64,000 nt of DNA from Hirundichthys speculiger (lineage: Eukaryota; Chordata; Actinopteri; Beloniformes; Exocoetidae), in the NCBI GenBank assembly GCA_018398805.1, contig JAGFBZ010000001.1, forward strand, positions 1 to 64,000. Direction: 5' to 3'. The translations under genes and the position numbers were made by a program. This document shows, in pieces, positions 60,046 to 64,000 of this stretch (the first letter of the stretch is position 1; every line of letters starts with the position of its first letter). The notes beneath the pieces were generated by a model that did no database searches, had not been told where the DNA came from, and saw only the letters and a program-made list of their open reading frames with translations.

Positions 60046-60864
60046 CAGAGCTAATGAACTGAACAGGTTCTTTAATAGGTTCAGTTCCCCCCCTGCCTCC
60101 AGCCCAGCAGACCACACCCCCTCGGTGAGCCCACAGCTTTCCTGTCACACCTCCACTCTGTCACCCTGCAGCTCAGTCATGGACCAGAAACCAGCATCAT
60201 CTTTCTCCACCTCAGAGACCTCCTCTGACCCCCCCCCCCTCCACTCTGTCTGTCTCCTGCAATCAGGTCAAAAAACAACTTGAGAAACTGAACCAGAACA
60301 AGGCTGCAGGTCCAGACGGTGTCTGTCCCAGAGTTCTCAAGACCTGCTCATTGCAACTATGTATCAGCAATGGACAAGAAGCAGAGAACAAAGAACTGAT
60401 CTGTCAGTTTGTGAAATGGTGTAGTAACAATCATCTCGTATTAAATACCAGCAAAACTAAGGAGATGATTGTGGACTTCAGGAGGAGCAAGAATCAACAC
60501 AGCAGTGTTTCCATCCTGGGAAAGGAGGTGGAGGTGGTGGAGGAATACAAGTATCTTGGAGTTCAGCTTGACAACAGACTGGAGTGGAAATGCAACACAG
60601 AATACATCTACAAGAAAGGTCAGAGCAGACTCTGCTTTTTAAGAAAGCTGAGATCTTTTAATGTCTGCACCAAGATGTTGCACATCTTCTATAGGTCTGT
60701 TGTTGAAAGTGCAATCAGCTTTGCAGCCATCTGCTGGAACAGCAGCACCAGAACCAGAGACCTGAAGAGAATCAACAAACTGATCAGGAAAGCTGGATCT
60801 GTGCTGGGTGGAACTCTGGAGCCGCTGGAGCTGATTGTACAAAAAAGAATGCTGCACAAGCTGA

Positions 60865-63800
60865 TGAAGATGATGGAGGACTCTTCACACCCTCTCCACG
60901 AAGATGATGGAGGACTCTTCACTCCCTCTCCATGAAGATGATGGAGGACTCTTCACACCCTCTCCATGAAGATGATGGAGAACTCTTCACACCCTCTCCA
61001 TGAAGATGATGGAGGACTCTTCACACCCTCTCCATGAAGATGATGGAGGACTCTTCACACCCTCTCCATGAAGATGATGGAGGACTCTTCACACCCTCTC
61101 CATGAAGATGATGGAGAACTCTTCACTCCCTCTCCATGAAGATGATGGAGGACTCTTCACTCCCTCTCCATGAAGGATGGAGGACTCTTCACACCCTCTC
61201 CATGAAGATGATGGAGGACTCTTCACACCCTCTCCATGAAGATGATGGAGAACTCTTCACACCCTCTCCATGAAGATGATGGAGGACTCTTCACACCCTC
61301 TCCATGAAGATGATGGAGGACTCTTCACACCCTCTCCATGAAGATGATGAAGGACCTTCACACCCTCCATGAAGATGATGGAGACTCTCTTACACCCTCT
61401 CCATGAAGATGATGGAGGACTCTTCACACCCTCACCCTCTCCATGAAGATGATGGAGGACTCTTCACACCCTCTCCATGAAGATGATGGAGGACTCTTCA
61501 CACCCTCTCCATGAAGATGATGGAGGACTCTTCACACCCTCTCCATGAAGATGATGGAGGACTCTTCACACCCTCTCCATGAAGGTGATGGAGGACTCTT
61601 CACACCCTCTCCATGAAGATGATGGAGGACTCTTCACACCCTCTCCATGAAGATGATGGAGGACTCTTCACACCCTCTCCATGAAGATGATGGAGGACTC
61701 TTCACACCCTCTCCATGAAGATGATGGAGGACTCTTCACACCCTCTCCATGAAAGATGATGGAGGACTCTTCACACCTCTCATGAAGATGATGGAGGACT
61801 CTTCACACCCTCTCCATGAAGATGATGGAGGCTCTTCACACCCCTCTCCATGAAGATGATGGAGGACTCTTCACACCCTCTCCATGAAGATGATGGAGGA
61901 CTCTTCACACCCTCTCCATGAGATGATGGAGGACTTCACACCTCTCACTCCCTCTCCATGAAGATGATGGAGGACTCTTCACACCCTCTCCATGAAGATG
62001 ATGGAGGACTCTTCACACCCTCTCCATGAAGATGATGGAGGACTCTTCACACCCTCTCCATGAAGATGATGGAGGACTCTTCACACCCTCTCCATGAGAT
62101 GATGGAGGACTCTTCACACCCTCTCCATGAAGATGATGGAGGACTCTTCACACCCTCTCCATGAAGATGATGGAGGACTCTTCACTCCCTCATGAAGATG
62201 ATGGAGGACTCTTCACACCATGAGATGATGGGGACTTCACACCCTCTCCATGAAGATGATGGAGGACTCTTCACACCCTCTCCATGAAGATGATGGAGAG
62301 GGTGTGATGGAGGACTCTTCACACCCTCTCCATGAAGATGATGGAGGACTCTTCACACCCTCTCCATGAAGATGATGGAGGACTCTTCACTCCCTCTCAT
62401 GAAGATGATGGAGGACTCTTCACACCCTCTCCATGAAGATGATGGAGGACTCTTCACACCCTCTCCATGAAGATGATGGAGGACTCTTCACACCCCTCTA
62501 TGAAGATGATGGAGGACTCTTCACACCCTCTCCATGAAGATGATGGAGGACTCTTCACTCCCTCTCATGAAGATGATGGAGGACTCTTCACCCTCTCCAT
62601 GAAGATGATGGAGGACTCTTCACACCCTCTCCATGAAGATGATGGAGGACTCTTCACACCCTCTCCATGAAGATGATGGAGGACTCTTCACACCCTCTCC
62701 ATGAAGATGATGGAGGACTCTTCACACTCCCTCTCCATGAAGATGATGGAGGACTCTTCACACCCTCTCCATGAAGATGATGGAGGACTCTTTCACTCCC
62801 TCTCATGAAGATGATGGAGGACTCTTCACACCCTCTCCATGAAGATGATGGAGGACTCTTCACACCTCTCATGAAGATGATGGAGGACTCTTCACACCCT
62901 CTCCATGAAGATGATGGAGGACTCTTCACTCCCTCTCATGAAGATGATGGAGGACTCTTCACACCCTCTCCATGAAGATGATGGAGGACTCTTCACACCC
63001 TCTCCATGGATGATGGAGGACTCTTCACACCCTCTCCATGAAGATGATGGAGGACTCTTCACTCCCTCTCATGAAGATGATGGAGGACTCTTCACACCTC
63101 TCCATGAAGATGAAGATGATGGAGGACTCTTCACACCCTCTCCATGAAGATGATGGAGGACTCTTCACTCTCCCTCTCATGAAGATGATGGAGGACTCTT
63201 CACACCCTCTCCATGAAGGATGATGGAGGACTCTTCACACCCTCTCCATGAAGATGATGGAGGACTCTTCACACCCTCTCCATGAAGATGATGGAGGACT
63301 CTTCACACCCTCTCCATGAAGATGATGGAGGACTCTTCACACTCTCTCTATGAAGATGAGGGAGGACTCTTCACACCCTCTCCATGAAGATGATGGAGGA
63401 CTCTTCACACCCTCTCCATGAAGGTGATGGAGGACTCTTCACACCCTCTCCATGAAGATGATGGAGGACTCTTCACTCCCTCTCATGAAGATGATGGAGG
63501 ACTCTTCACTCCCTCTCCATGAAGATGATGGAGGACTCTTCACACCCTCTCCATGAAGATGATGGAGACTCTTCACACCTCTCATGAAGATGATGGAGGA
63601 CTCTTCACTCCCTCTCATGAAGATGATGGAGGACTCTTCACTCCCTCTCCATGAAGGTGATGGAGGACTCTTCACACCCTCTCATGAAGATGATGGAGGA
63701 CTCTTCACACCCTCTCCATGAAGATGATGGAGGACTCTTCACACCCTCTCCATGAAGATGATGGAGGACTCTTCACACCCTCTCCATGAAGATGATGGAG

Positions 63801-63970
63801 GACTCTTCACACCCTCTCATGAGATGATGGAGGACTGTCACACCCTCTCCATGAGACTCTAACACCTCTCCATGAAGATGATGGAGGACTCTTCACACCC
63901 TCCATGAAGATGATGGAGGACTCTTCCACCCTCTCCATGAGATGATGGAGGACTCTTCACACCCTCTCCA
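60865..63970 (+). repeat. 34-bp minisatellite, ~90 units, inside Rex1-like ORF
   Basis: Units of GAAGATGATGGAGGACTCTT plus CACACCCTCTCCAT. 34 is not a multiple of three, so the LINE frame is lost from unit to unit. Many units have small deletions, the region around 61340-62300 being most degenerate. Confidence 0.95.
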
Positions 63971-64000
63971 CGACACAGTGATCAAACAACAGAGTGTGTT

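Larger units (their letters stand above)
59900..64000 (+). mobile_element. Rex1-like LINE split by a minisatellite
   Basis: Plus-strand text: FKAKGDQTDGGLDQTDGG, DRANELNRFFNRFS, then NQNKAAGPDGVCPRVLK, after which the RT palm is deleted (~60357), then NNHLVLNTSKTKEMIVDFRR, EEYKYLGVQLDNRLEWK, LRKLRSFNVCTKMLHIFYRS, IRKAGSVLGGTLEPLELIVQ, KLMKMMEDSSHPLH. The array at 60865-63970 follows, and the last bases (63971-64000) resume DTVIKQQSV, the expected continuation. Confidence 0.82.

Noticed and set aside
60865..63970. Possible CRISPR-like array (regular repeats)
   Set aside because: Units are contiguous with no unique spacers, and the host is a vertebrate; it is a minisatellite.

Overview
The window is nuclear DNA from a teleost fish. 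It has long AG/GT-spliced multi-exon genes, vertebrate-type tRNA-Phe genes, fish-type non-LTR retrotransposons (Rex3-, Rex1- and L2-like), many hAT and Tc1/mariner remnants, and a very heavy load of minisatellites. The species cannot be named from the sequence.

Layout. Positions <244-21,612 (+) hold the 3' two-thirds of an ADAM metalloprotease that I assign to adam15. I could place 19 exons: reprolysin catalytic domain, disintegrin, cysteine-rich, EGF-like, transmembrane and a proline-rich tail. Three separate small exons each encode the same SH3-ligand motif. Introns carry hAT and Tc1 elements and diverged coding-like scraps. Positions 21,613-24,742 are the intergenic interval, with a hAT element bounded by a near-perfect target duplication and a 27/24-bp minisatellite. 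Positions 24,743-48,332 (+) hold a class-4-type transmembrane semaphorin in 14 exons: signal peptide, sema domain, PSI, Ig, TM and short tail. Its sema domain carries a one-base deletion in exon 6 that creates a premature stop, seen both as a stop codon and as a splice-phase mismatch. Its introns 1 and 8 (10.6 and 4.8 kb) are filled with LINEs, hAT and Tc1 relics, a G36 homopolymer, a 21-bp minisatellite of about 1.4 kb and a transposon nested inside another.

Positions 49,150-51,800 are intergenic. Positions 51,800-59,700 hold five copies of a tRNA-Phe(GAA) repeat unit, three intact and two decayed. Each carries a CTCF-consensus-like motif a few bases upstream of the tRNA. The units are interrupted by a piggyBac-type MITE, a LINE tail and a Rex3 element, and sister units show the empty sites. 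Positions 59,900-64,000 are a Rex1-like LINE whose ORF has been split by a 34-bp minisatellite of about 3.1 kb; the LINE reading frame resumes in the last 30 bases.

The two protein genes are cell-surface proteins with no direct link visible here. The most distinctive theme is repeat birth: three LINE ORFs in this window each contain a tandem array built from their own coding sequence. No novel enzyme or defence system is evident.
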